Source of the DNA: Stenocarpella maydis
Taxonomy: Eukaryota; Ascomycota; Sordariomycetes; Diaporthales; Diaporthaceae
Reading direction: 5' to 3'
DNA: 64,000 nucleotides
Assembly: GCA_002270565.1 (NCBI GenBank)
Contig: NQMI01000005.1
Location: 496,001-560,000 of the forward strand
The number at the start of each line of letters is the position of its first letter. Position 1 is the stretch's first letter. A program made the translations under genes and the position numbers. Positions 10,531 to 21,648 of the stretch are shown piece by piece. Under the pieces are notes generated by a model that made no database searches, was not told where the DNA came from, and saw only the letters and a list, made by a program, of their open reading frames with translations.

Positions 10531-13500
10531 CTATCCAGAACTACTTGAACAGCTGTCAGGTGTGTCGTATCGCCCATGCGATCCGTTGCCGGCTCCTATC
10601 GCAAAGGGATGAAGCGCCGCTTCTGCTCGCCCGTCCGGCGGGCTTGCGCCGACAGGCTTGGCCCTCTTGCAATAATCCCTCTCAGCGTCGCAGTCTCCCT
10701 GGCTGTGGATCCGTTTTTGTCCGCGGCCCCCGCTTAACTGCGACGGGAGGCCCTCGCCAGGAGGGGACGAGATGGGCGCGGCCGGCCTGCCCCTTAAACT
10801 GGCGTAGAGGGAGGGCGAGGAGTGTTTCTCCGCAATGTTACGGAACTGAAGAAGGGCCGCTCCTCGGGTATTCTCCGCCATGGATAGCAGCTTCTCGGAC
10901 ACTTGGGCCTGGAAGTGCCGGCTCGTGTAACCCGCGTCGTCAGTCGAGGTCCATGAGAGATGCTCAAAAAAGCTGGCCAAACCCTTATTCGCCGCCGCCT
11001 TGTAGGATTCGGTGCCTGCGGATCCAAGGGTGCTCTGTAAGCTGGCGTGGGCCCTGATGAAATCGCCCAGAGCCTCGAGGTACAATGTCTGGTAGTCCTG
11101 TTCTAGTGTGAAACGGAACGGGACAAGAATGAAGTCTTCCCAGGCGGTACAATCGTCCCGTTGACCGGCGGCGTTAGGGGGACCGCATCTGAGCGACTTG
11201 TCCCGCCCCGGGCCGTTAGGATCGGCTCCGTGTTTGAGCATCAACGAAAGAAGGCCACTTTTGAGAGCAACCTTCATGTTCTGGATGCTCTCTAGCCTCC
11301 TCGTAACTTCTGCCCATGGCGAATCCATCTGTTCAAACTTCCAGTTTTGACATGGCAAGTTCGCATCGTAGTAGTTCTGGAGCAGGCATCGGACCATGTC
11401 GATGTCGAGCCCCTGGAGAGTACTCCTCCTCTCGTTGAACAACCAGCCAATGACGTATGAGATGGCAGGTCTGTCAAAGTCATCAAAATAGCGAGGCTGG
11501 CTGGGCAGGACATGGTCGAGATATCCAACGAGGCTGGCCGACAGCACCGCCTCGCGGAAGAACACGCAGACGGGGTTTCCGGGGTTACCCCAGACGTTGA
11601 GCCGCGCCTGGCCACTCGCCTGCATCAGGGGGATGCACCGTTCGAGCTCCCCAAGCAGCTCGTTGGCAACGGCGGTGCCGTCAACCTCCCGGGCGTGGGC
11701 GAGAGCCTCCCGGAGGGCCTGCATCAGCGATGAGGTGGTGCCGTGGTCGAAATCGGTCCGGTCGACGAACTCAGGGAACCGGCTGCTTTTGGTGTAGGCC
11801 GTGTACGCCCTGAGCAGGGAGAGATGCACGCCGAACCCAGCTGGTGCCTTCCGAGCCAGAAATTCGGCCATGCTAGGAGTCCTGAGGAAGTCCATGACGG
11901 TTCGATGGAGGAACTCGACGAGGCCGCCGTTGACCTCCAGGAGCCCCCAGCACCTGCCGCTGAGGCGACGGGAGGTCTGTCTGTCCTCTGCTATTTTTTT
12001 CTGCAGGTCCAGGGGCTGGAGGGGAATGCTCAGGGCGTAATCCTCGTGCTCGTACTCGACATCATGGAAGCCATAGACAGCAGCGGGCGCAGGCTGGCGT
12101 GCATTCAGGGCGACAAGGAGAGTAGAAGCCATCTTCTTGTGGTAGAACGGCTCGACCGAGTCAAGTATCTGCTTAAAGAACATCTCCAAATCGGTGGGGA
12201 TATGCTCTAGCCGGCGTTGCAGGTCCGAAAGGCTGTCGTACTCGGTGAGACCATTCCGCAGCTCCCTGACGACGAGGTAGACCCAGAGAAACACGCCAGC
12301 TGCCCTGTTAGAAATTTGATCGACCAAATGCGGCAAGGACCCAGCCTTGATATCAAGCTCTCCCCATCTCGGATGCTCCTGCAGCCGGCTCTCAGAGTAT
12401 GCGCGTATATCCATGAGCGTCAGGTTATGCATATACAGCTTGGAGGAAGTGTCTCTGCCAAAGAAGTCTTCGAATGCATTCCAGGGCCGGCTCGAAACAC
12501 AGAACTTGACTTTCTGCGAGCGGGCAAGGGCCTGGAGAAACCGGCACATATCGATGTGGTCGCCGTTATACTCGTCCAGGCCGTCTATGAAGAAACAGAT
12601 ATTGGCACCTACATCCCCCAGCCGCCCAACACCCCCCTCTATGAGCTGGCGTAGCTCTGGCACGGTCCAGGACTTGCGGCTCAGCTCCCTGACCGTCTTG
12701 TGCCACTCTTTAACGCAGGTCAGCTCTATGAGATCGGGGAGCTGCCGGAAGATGTCGTAGAGCAGCGACTGCAGCAGGCCCTGGTAGGATTTCTGCATGG
12801 GCGTGCCGGCGCTCCAGAAATAGTGGCTGACGACCTTTACCGGCTGTGGGTGAGACCACAACGACAGCGCCTGGGCCGTGCTCTTGTGATCGGCCAGGAA
12901 TTTCATCAGCGTCGACTTGCCTGACCCCGGCTTCCCAGAGACCCAGAAGAAGCCACTCTTCCCCCTGAGCCAGGTGAGCGCATTGCCGGCGGTTGGATCT
13001 CGGACCGGCGGGCCCGGGTCGAGCTCGTCGAGGACCCAGCTGAAAGTCTGTCTGTGAGCCTCTGGTATGGAAGCGTGCCTGACGGGCCTACTCTCGAAGG
13101 CCAGGCTCTTGAGCAACACATGCTCCTTGGCCGCGTCCGCCTTCGACACGGCGAGCTGGCGCATTTGTCTCTCGAGCGACTCGATGTCGTCTGCTTCAAA
13201 TGGTCTTGTCGGCACTATTACCTGCTCAGGTGCGGAACCGACGCGCAACTGCAGGTTTCTTATGGTCTCTTCCATTCTATCTAGCTTGGAGGACTGCTGC
13301 GAGCCCAGCTCCTGGCTCTCAGCGAGCAGTTGGCTGAGCTGCTTCTGATAGACCCCCTGCCAATAGCTGCGTGAGAGGTGGTCAGCAGAACCGCCGCGGA
13401 GTCATGCCCGCCGTACATCTCCCTCGCACGTCAAAGACTGGCTCACCTGGTAATATGGCATACGTGTAGCGTCAGAGTTGCCTGGGTGTAATGCAGCCGC

Positions 13501-13910
13501 TGCTCCAGGTCGGCAACTTCGTTGCTCAGCCAGGCCGACTTCAGGGCGAGCCTGAAGCAGCGCCATGTGGTCTTCTTGGCCTCCGGGCCCAGCCTGAGCC
13601 TATCGACGACGCGCAGGAGCCTGCCGCAGTCGTCCCTGCAGGTCCTAGCCAGGTCATTGATGGCGAAGATGTGCTGGACGAAGGCCGGCGGGTCTTGGAG
13701 GAGCTCGAGCTGGGCGTCCCTCTGGGATGAGAGCGCGAGGCCGTGGGTCAGCTTTTGCAGCTGCGTGTGGACCGTCTCGATGGTTGCGACGTCCCGGCTG
13801 CAGCCTTTTGTAGAGGAATAGATCTCGCTTGTCCCCGCGACCAGGTTCGAGGCGAAGCCGACAAACTGGATAACGCTCGCCGCGAGCCCCAGGGCTGTTA
13901 CCGGGTCCAT
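10531..13910 (-). CDS. NACHT-domain STAND (NLR-like) protein with HeLo-like/SesA-type N-terminal domain
   Basis: A signal-transducing NTPase of the class used in fungal non-self recognition and regulated cell death. Exons 13910-13447 and 13366-10531 join in phase 2 over an 80-bp intron (GTGAGC...CGCAG), giving 1099 aa. Residues 1-150: an all-helical N-terminal domain starting MDPVTALGLAASVIQFV, typical of the effector or signalling domain. Residues 150-200: coiled-coil-like linker rich in Gln and Leu. NACHT module: conserved linker LKSLAFESRPVRH, Walker A GKPGSGKST (about 299-307), Walker B FFIDGLDE (about 413-420), sensor KFCVSSRPW. The following winged-helix-like region includes FLHRTVMDFLRTP. 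No WD, ankyrin or TPR array is evident; the tail has basic patches (QKRIH, CKRAKP). The ligand-sensing part is therefore unclear. The gene is flanked by a TIR element and by a 26-bp direct repeat. Confidence 0.9.
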
Positions 13911-14224
13911 ACTGTTGCTGCTTTGCGCCGACTAGAGTCGTTTTGCCCAAGATGGTGGCCGTACGCACAACGCCGGCACAGTTATCAAGTGCCATCTATC
14001 ATTTGGAGTCAGATCAGCAGAGGCGCCTACGCACGCGGGCGTAAGCAGCACGTATTATAGCCATCCAGCCACACTACTGGGATCACTAGCGAACACCATT
14101 CACGAATCTAAACCATTATTACACTTACCCCAATCAGCTAACAGGCCATAATTTTTATTTGTCCATAATTCTAATGCCTACCTAATATACCCAGCCACCA
14201 GAGGGCTACACAACGCCCAGCGGG

Positions 14225-14272
14225 AGGGCTGTGTGCAGGGCTGTGTGCAGGGCTGTGTGCAGGGCTGTATGG
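14225..14272 (+). repeat. 12-bp tandem repeat, four copies
   Basis: The unit AGGGCTGTGTGC occurs three times perfectly and once with two changes (AGGGCTGTATGG), followed by a partial AGGGCTG. Confidence 0.9.
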
Positions 14273-14481
14273 AGGGCTGAGCCAGCCACGCTGCAGGACA
14301 CGGAGGGTTGGTGCGTGGCGGAGTGCAGAAGTCGGGGACAGAGTACAGGCCTGCACCCAGTCCCAACTTTCATTTTATTTACTTAAATAATTAAAAACTT
14401 TTAAAATTTAATATAATTTCATTAATTTTATTTTAGGCCGGGAAAAACCTATGATACTGTAAGTCATAAAACGTTGCCCCG

Positions 14482-14507
14482 AGCCCTGGCCACGGGGGCG
14501 TCTCCGG
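14482..14507 (+). repeat. 26-bp direct repeat, right copy
   Basis: Identical to 9359-9384 and in the same orientation. The two copies bracket the STAND gene and the TIR element. Confidence 0.75.
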
Positions 14508-14778
14508 CCATAAATCACAGTTTGCAACATTGACGCTCGTCACCAAGTCGATAGGATCTCCGGAGTTGTGCAAATTCAGTCATTACATTTAGACAGCCAG
14601 GGACATGTCGGAATTCATCTGTCATATTGACACTAGAAGGTATATATAAAATGAATGGCCCCCCCCTGAGCCGATCTGCATGTTTCTCCCCGTACCTATA
14701 GCAGAAATATTAAGAATGCCGCCGGTGGTATCCCCCCGGCCGCAGCAACAGAGGTCCTGGAGCAGATCTGCAACCGCC

Positions 14779-16682
14779 CTACTCGTCCGCGGCGATATCG
14801 ACAACGGTCTTTTTCCACTGGCGGGCGGGGACCTTGCGCTTGAAGAGGATGTCGATCTCGCGGTAGGACCGGTTCTTCATCTCAGGCAGGAAGAAGTAGG
14901 CCACAATGAAACAGAACAGGCCGGTGCCGCCCCAGACGTACCCGCACCTGCCGCCGAGGTTGGCCTCCTGCAGGGCACGTGTCAACACAGCAGCTCGCCA
15001 CATGGGGGGATCCTGTCAGGGAGGGACGGGGGTAACTTACGTCAGGGTTGAGCATATAACTCGAGAGGAAGATGCAGGGGATGTTGATGATGTAGTACGC
15101 GGCACGCCCGACGCCGGTGGTCAGGGGCCTGAGGCGGATGGAGGAGGTCTCGCCGATGATGACCCACGAGGCCGGGGCGGGCCCGAGGGTGAAGAGGACC
15201 GAGACGATGAGGCCGAGCGACGCCATGGCCAGGGACGCCTTGGTGGACTCGCCGACGGAGCCCGCGATGCCGAGGGCGACGAGGAAGGCGACGTTGATGA
15301 GGGAGCCCCAGACGTAGATGGTGCGCCTGCCGAGGTAGCTGGTGAGGATCCACGAGAGCATGACAAAGACCATCTGCAGGGCCGAGGTGATGAGCCCCAG
15401 GGCGAAGGCGGTGTTGGTGGTCATGCCGGCCTGCTCGAAGAAGTAGACGGCCTGGTTGGCGATGAGGTTGCCCGTCAGGTTCTGCGCCGCGTAGACGCCG
15501 CACACGATGAGGGTGCGGTAGAGGTCGGTGCCCTTGAAGAGCTCAGCCAGGTTGGGCTCTTTGAGGCTCTTCTCGAGATCGACGGTCCGCCGCATCATAG
15601 CCACCGACTCGCTGGCGTTGAGGCGCGTCCTGCGGCCCAGACGCGCGACCGACTTCTCGGCCTCGGCGAGGCGGCCCTTGCGGACCAGCCACCAGGGCGA
15701 CTCGGGGGCGATGAACATGAGGATGGCGAGGGGGGTGGGGAACATCCACTGGAGGGCAATGGGGATCCTGGGGGGTTTCATCAAGTCGTTAGCGAGGGGG
15801 GGGAGGTTGTTATCATGGTGTTGGAGGAAAGGGGGGGGGAGGTGGGAAGATCTTACCGAAACGCGATGTCCTCATTGAGCTTGTTGTAGTGGAAGGTGAT
15901 GCCACCGACGATGATGGCGCCTATGGCCCAGAACATCTGCAGCATCTGCGTGGCGGGGGCGCGCAGCTGGATGGGGGTGATCTCGCTGCAGTACGCTGGG
16001 GCGTTGGCGATGAAGACGCCCCAGGGGATGCCCTCGAGCAGCTGGGCGACGAAGAAGACGGGCAGCGAGTCGCCAAAGTAGAAGATGAAGATGAAGGCGT
16101 TGAGGAACATCAGGCCGCCGATGGTGGCCCAGCGGTAGCCGATCCTGCTGGTGATGGGGCCGGCGATGAGGACGCCGATGAGGGCCCCGAGCGGGCCGCC
16201 CATCTGGAGGGCCGACTGCCAGCTCGCCTGGATGATGTACTTGTTGTCGACGGTGCTGTACACGCCGTACCTGTCGGCGAAGCGGGGCAGGGCGATGAAG
16301 TTGCCCGCGAGGAAGACACAGTACGACTCCATGATCTGGACTGGTGGTTAGCAGAGGTTCCGGGGTATTGTGCACACATATATGTGCATATATGTGTGTC
16401 TCCACGTTTCCAGCACTCCATCACATGGGCAAAACTGACAATCGTGCACGACATGGTAAAGGCCCAGAAGGCAGCCATGGGGTACTCCTTGACGGCCTGG
16501 AGCACGCCCGACTGCTGCTCGGCCACCTCTGCCTCCATGGCCGCCGCCTTGTAGGCCTCGAGCTTGGCGTCATTGTCGAGGTTGTAGGCGTCCTCGACCT
16601 GCGAGATGCCCTTCTCGGAGTGCTGGATGTCGCCGCCGCCGCCGGCGGGCTTGATGTCGGAGGGCTCACTCATGCTGGGCAT
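14779..16682 (-). CDS. MFS sugar:H+ symporter, alpha-glucoside/maltose permease type
   Basis: A plasma-membrane sugar importer. Four exons in consistent phase: 16682-16425, 16335-15857, 15767-15041, 14967-14779, giving 550 aa (547 if the second Met at 16673 is used). The acidic cytosolic N-terminus is followed by 12 predicted helices. Sugar-porter signatures are visible: RIGYRWATIGG in the first half, PESPWWLVRKGRLAEAE at the start of the central loop, and the late motif PEMKNRSYREIDILF. The end KRKVPARQWKKTVVDI is typical of the maltose/alpha-glucoside permease branch, hence the substrate guess. Introns are 73-89 bp. A longer in-frame Met upstream (16898) would add a Pro-rich stretch unlike the family, so I prefer 16682. 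Substrate is inferred from family resemblance only. Confidence 0.9.
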
Positions 16683-18675
16683 ATGTGGGCCACGATGGGC
16701 GGGCGTGTGGGGGAGGCTGAGCTGGAGATTCTGGGGACGGACTTGGAGTCTGGGGAAAGCTGGGGAAGGAGACGGGGCGGTCAGGCGATTGGGCAGGGCC
16801 TCGACCCTTTTAAATGTGGGAGACAGAAAGTGGAATAGGGGGTGGGGGCGTTGTTGGCTGGCACCTGCTGCCCTCTCCAGCGAGGGATCCCGACTCATGC
16901 CTGGCCGTGTAACATTCCATCAATCAAACACACTTCACCGAGCCCACCAGGCTCTCGCGTCGGTGTTACTCGGTCATTCCACCGAACCCAGGCCCCCGTG
17001 ATGCGACTGTCTGCCACCGCCCACTGGCCCCCCGTCTTCTCATCTCCTTCCTGCCGGGCTAGCGCCAGTCAGCCCCAACCCGAACGGTTGGTAGCGCCCG
17101 GGCGAATAGCAGGTCCTTTGTCTGATCGTGTCTCTCGCCTGTCAAAAGGACTCGGCTATTTCGTGCGATGAGGGACCATGGTGGCTGGCCCGCTGCGCAG
17201 CATAGCAGAGCCTATCAGGGCCCCGGACGCCACGCTCTGGTCCAGCGCCCACCCCAGCTCGGCACCCCAGAACCAGACCCGACCCGGCGCCCCGAAGCTT
17301 GTCCCCGGATCCTTCGAGCTTCTCCACCCGCCGGCCCAACGCTAGCAGTGTCAGATCTCGCGACATGATATACCGAGGGGCGGGCTTGTGGGCGCGAGAC
17401 GGTGATGCCCTTGGCTGCTGCATTATAGCCGCAGGAGCCAGGGGGCCACGGGTTTGAGAACGCGTCGACGCCTCTTGGTAACACGCCAGGCACATGTCAA
17501 CTGCTGCTACCGTGTTATCAAATAGCCGCGCTGCAGATGGTAGACGACAGCACTGAGACATACAAGCGACAGTCTAACTGCTTCCGGCACAGGTCAGAAA
17601 AGGCGATACCACCGCTCATGCTGGTGTCTGGTGGGACGCGTCCATTCGCGATTACCACCACAGACCCAAAGCCGCGAGATACGGATATAAATACGTGACC
17701 TCTCACCCTTGGAGGATCATTGAGGTGGCCCAAAGCAATGTTCACGCGCGCATCGTTATGATTTCCTTCGGATGGCGGCAGACCTGTCCATCTTGGACGG
17801 CCAGGCACTGCGGACTCGTCGGCCCGAGACCCGTGAACACTCCCATCAACTTGCCAGCGAGGATATTACACGTTGTACACCTCTGCAGGCATCCCAAACG
17901 TTAATTTTGTTGTACATTTTCTATTGGCAGTTTTGGACCCACCGGTTCACCTCTTGCTCAACTTTAAATTCATTAATGAAAGCAACTTCAGGTGGGAAGT
18001 TAGAATTCACATTTAACGTTCAAGATCCTTGCAGAGGTGTGCACTGTCAACTATTGACTGCTTTGATTATATCCTATGTCGGGTGGCTAGGGGTGGTTTG
18101 GCGACGATAGTCAAATTGAATCTTCTGCTATGGTGTTGAGGGGAAGGCTGCAGCGAAGCTGCAGGCCCCTCAAGATTCTAGCTATTTGTTGCCCGGGGGC
18201 GCTATCGATAACATTAGCCCGCCACACGGGCCACCAAGTGCCCAGGGCACAGGGCCCTTGGCACAACGCCCTTTGGTCGTAGGCAGACCACCATTGACCA
18301 CTATTCCCACATCCCAGTTGTTAAGAGAATAATAGAATTATAATAATTTGAAAAAAATATAACAGGTTTAATATATAAGACATAATTATATAATACAATA
18401 AAAAATCAATGTATCTTAACTTAGATATTACTTTGAGACCTATACCAGTACCGAGGTACTTTGCTCCTATCTCAAGCGCCACGCCAACCTTGGATATCCC
18501 CAACCTTACCTCCCACCTCGCACGCCAAGAGCCCCGCCAGAGACTACCTACTTCGCGAGGCGGCACAAGGCTGCAACCTCACCACGTTTGCCATGACCCT
18601 TCCGCCGGGCTCCCTCCACGACCAGAGCGACAGACACTAGGCCCTGCGCCCACAGAAGCACCCGCAAATGTGCTA
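16683..18675. other. Intergenic between transporter and second STAND gene
   Basis: Holds the transporter promoter. An AT-rich patch at about 18310-18430 looks like old repeat decay, with GC-rich DNA on either side. Small open frames on both strands have no recognisable content. A shared promoter with the STAND gene is possible, since the two genes diverge. Confidence 0.5.
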
Positions 18676-21648
18676 ATGGAGAGCCTGGGAGGCCCCGAAA
18701 CAGCCGAGGGGTTTAGGGTGCTCCACAGCCCTCGCGAGGCGCGAGTCGAGTTGGTCCCGTCCCCCCTCTTACCTTTTCCCCCCCATGGCAAAGCAGGCAG
18801 CAGCTAAGGGGCCATCCTGGCGGCAGCATCGTGCTCATCCACGGCCTGGGTGGTCACCCGTACAAGACCTGGGCGTGCCGCCTCAACAACGGCGTCCGCG
18901 CCGCCAGCGCTGCTCCCGCCCAGGCCCCAGCGGGCGGGGGAAAGCTCAGGCGCGTCTTCCGCCGCCTGCAGCTCGGGGAATATGTCCAAGACAGAGATGG
19001 CGGAGAATCCCCAGGCCTGGCGTCGTCGCAGGACAGCGGGGGGGGTAATGGCAATGAGGTCTACTGGCCGCGAGACTTCCTGGCCAGCGAGAACGGCTGC
19101 AGCAGCGCTCGCATCCTCGCCTACGGCTATGATTCCAGGGTAACAAAAGGGTTTGAGAGCGTAAACCAGAACGGGCTCTTTGCACACGCGAGGGACATGC
19201 TGTACGCCTTGCAGCGGGAGAAGCCAGCCCGGCGGCCCGTCGTCTTCGTTGCCCATTCGCTCGGGGGCCTGGTCGTCAAGGAGGTGAGCCCGCGGCATCT
19301 ATTGCTATTTTCCCGCCCGGGATTGCTCACGGCGTGGTCTAGGTCCTGCGCCGCTCGGAGGCATCCGACGAGGACAGGCTCATGGATATCGTCCGCTCGA
19401 CGAGCGGCGTCATCTTCCTCGGCACGCCGCACAGGGGCTCCCCCGAGATGGCGAGCCTGGGCGAGACGGTCAGGGGCATCGCGAGCGCGGTCCTGAGGAT
19501 CGACTCGAACGCGGCTCTCCTGCGCACCCTTGGGGCCAGCAACCCGGAGCTGGAGCTGGGCCGGGAGTCCTTCCTCACGCTCTGGCGCAAGTACAACTTC
19601 CGGGTGAAGACGTTCCAGGAGGCCTGGGGCGTTTCTGGGTTCAACCTGGGCCCGCTGAATGCCAAGGTAGGTGGTTGCCATGCCCCGTGTAGGCCGTCCT
19701 TGTTGCCAATGGCAGGGTGAGCAGGTTGTCCCCGATGCCTCGTCTACGCTGGACGATCCTAGAGAGCACGCTGAGAGTATCTCCGCCAACCACATGAATA
19801 TGTGCAGGTTCAGCACGACAAATGATCCTGGCTATCGAAAACTGGCGTCTGAGATCACGTCGATGGCCGTACCCTCTGCCAGTGGTCAGCTGACTCGCAC
19901 CTGTCGGTCCTATGTTGTTTACACGAGCTGACTCCAACTTGCATGCCAGGGTCTACAGTTGATGAGGACGCAAGAGGTATGCTGCTTGTTTGAGGCTTCG
20001 TAGAGACGCGCTGACGCTCGATCGCCCGACAGCATTCCTTCGATCTCTCGCCTTTGAAGAGATGGGTAACCGACGACTGAACATACAGAGTGCTCTCGAC
20101 GATACCTGCCTCTGGCTATACTCAACCCCTCAGTACGACGACTGGGCCAGTCGGAAGAATGTCTCGGATCACTACGGCCTCTTATGGATCAAGGGGAAGC
20201 CAGGATCTGGAAAGTCAACCCTAATGAAGGACGCTCTTCGCCGAGCAGAAGCCCTCCGGCAAAGACACACGACAGTGGTTGGCTTCTTTTTCAATGCCAG
20301 GGGAACACAGCGCCTCGAGAAGACGCCCGTTGGTCTCTACCGGTCTGTCCTCCACCAGGTCCTCGAGCAGGACACGCTGGCGCTCAAGCACTTGACACAG
20401 GCCTACGTGCAGAAGACTAGGTTCCGGCCCGATGTCCAGTGGCACGAAGAAGATCTGCGGGAGATGCTCCAGAGTGTTTTCGCGACATCCATGTCGAGGC
20501 CGGCCACCCTCTTCATCGACGCCATGGACGAGTGCAGCGACGACCAGGTCCGAGGCCTTGTTAGATTCTTCAAAGCTCTGGCAAAGAAGGCTCTCGACGC
20601 CGGTGCTAGCCTAAAGATATGTTTCTCCAGCCGCCATTATCCGCACATTTCTATCCACGGGTGCCCTGAGGTTGTCGTCGAGGATAACAACCGGGCAGAC
20701 ATCCTGCTCTACATCAAGTCTGAGGCTGAAGATGATAGGCCGATCGCCGACTTAAAGGATGGGATATTCGGCAGGTCGTCCGGCGTGTTCCTCTGGGTTG
20801 TCCTCGTCATCGCCCTCCTGCGGAAGCACGGCCGGGGCAAGTCGATAAGGTGGCTCCGGCAGAAGCTGCAAGAGATCCCGCCCGAGCTCGACACCCTCTT
20901 CCGGACGCTCTTCGGCGGCCGGGTGGGAGACGAGGCCAGCCAGATAGCATGCCTCATGCAGCTGGTGCTCTTCGCCGTGAGGCCCCTGACGCTCGGCCAG
21001 CTGCATCAGGCGATAGCTTTCGGCAGGACTCCCTATCCCTCGATCAGCCACTGGAAAGAGTCGTTCGACTACCTAGACACCCCCGAGATGGTCCACGAGA
21101 TGATCATCGACCTCTCCAGGGGGCTGTTGGAGAGGACCACGAGCCCATCCAACGTCAAGGTACAGCAGTCAACCACATATCAGTTCATCCATGAGACCGT
21201 CAGGGAGTTCTTCCTCTCAGGAGACGGTTTCAGGCTGCTCGGGTTCGAGTTCAGCAACGTTCCCGGAAGCGGCCACTCCATGATGGCCGCAAGCTGTGCC
21301 AACTTTGCCGACACGTACGGGTACGCCCGGGCCGGGGCCTCCGCGTCCCCGCCGGGGGGAGGAAGCGGCGCCGACCTTGCCCTGCTAGGATACGCCTCGG
21401 AGCACATCTTCGACCACATCGAGGCCGCCGAGGCGGCCGGGGCCCCGCAGCGGGAGATGATCCTCCGCCTGAGCGCCAACTCGTGCCAGACCCTGGCCCG
21501 GCTCGCGCGCATGCGGCCCAAGACGAGGTTCCTGCCCGGCAGCACCATCCNTCTCTTGGCTTCGCCCGGGGGGGGGGGGCGATGGTCCGCCACGGCAGCG
21601 GCAGAACAAAAGAGTATGCCAGGGGAAGAAGAGCAGCAAGCCGTTTGA
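18676..21648 (+). CDS. STAND protein: alpha/beta-hydrolase (lipase-like) domain fused to NACHT NTPase; 3' end probably truncated at an assembly N
   Basis: An NLR-like protein with an esterase-type N-terminal domain, an architecture found in fungal recognition proteins. Exons: 18676-18758 (uncertain), 18827-19283, 19343-19666, 19716-19881, 19950-19976, 20033-21648, about 890 aa. The hydrolase part has IVLIHGLGGHPYKTW, the nucleophile elbow VAHSLGG (Ser codon 19257-19259) and FLGTPHRGS. A 27-bp mini-exon joins the linker to ARAFLRSLAFEEM. The NACHT part has Walker A GKPGSGKST (20194-20220), Walker B TLFIDAMDE (about 20506-20532) and sensor ICFSSRHYP. A helical segment with FIHETVREFFLSG follows. 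Odd: the first exon joins only through a weak GTCCCC donor. An ambiguous base at 21551 coincides with loss of recognisable protein, so any C-terminal repeat domain is missing. It diverges from the transporter gene. Confidence 0.82.
21551..21551. other. Ambiguous base (N) inside the STAND coding region
   Basis: A single N followed within 20 bp by a G homopolymer. Protein similarity to the STAND family is good up to this point; the last 30 or so residues after it look random. It may be a collapsed assembly gap. Confidence 0.6.

Larger units (their letters stand above)
13911..14778. other. Intergenic with tandem repeat and AT-rich patch
   Basis: Between the STAND gene and the transporter. Holds a 12-bp tandem repeat (14225-14272), an AT-rich patch at about 14370-14440 that looks like decayed repeat DNA, and the right copy of the 26-bp direct repeat. 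No gene seen. Confidence 0.55.

Noticed and set aside
14906..15889. 327-codon plus-strand frame opposite the transporter
   Set aside because: Antisense shadow of transporter exon 3, crossing its introns; composition is biased to Gly, Asp and Glu.
16683..16898. Upstream in-frame Met (16898) as start of the sugar transporter
   Set aside because: Would add about 72 residues, Ser/Pro/Arg-rich and unlike the family; the Met at 16682 precedes the typical acidic N-terminus.
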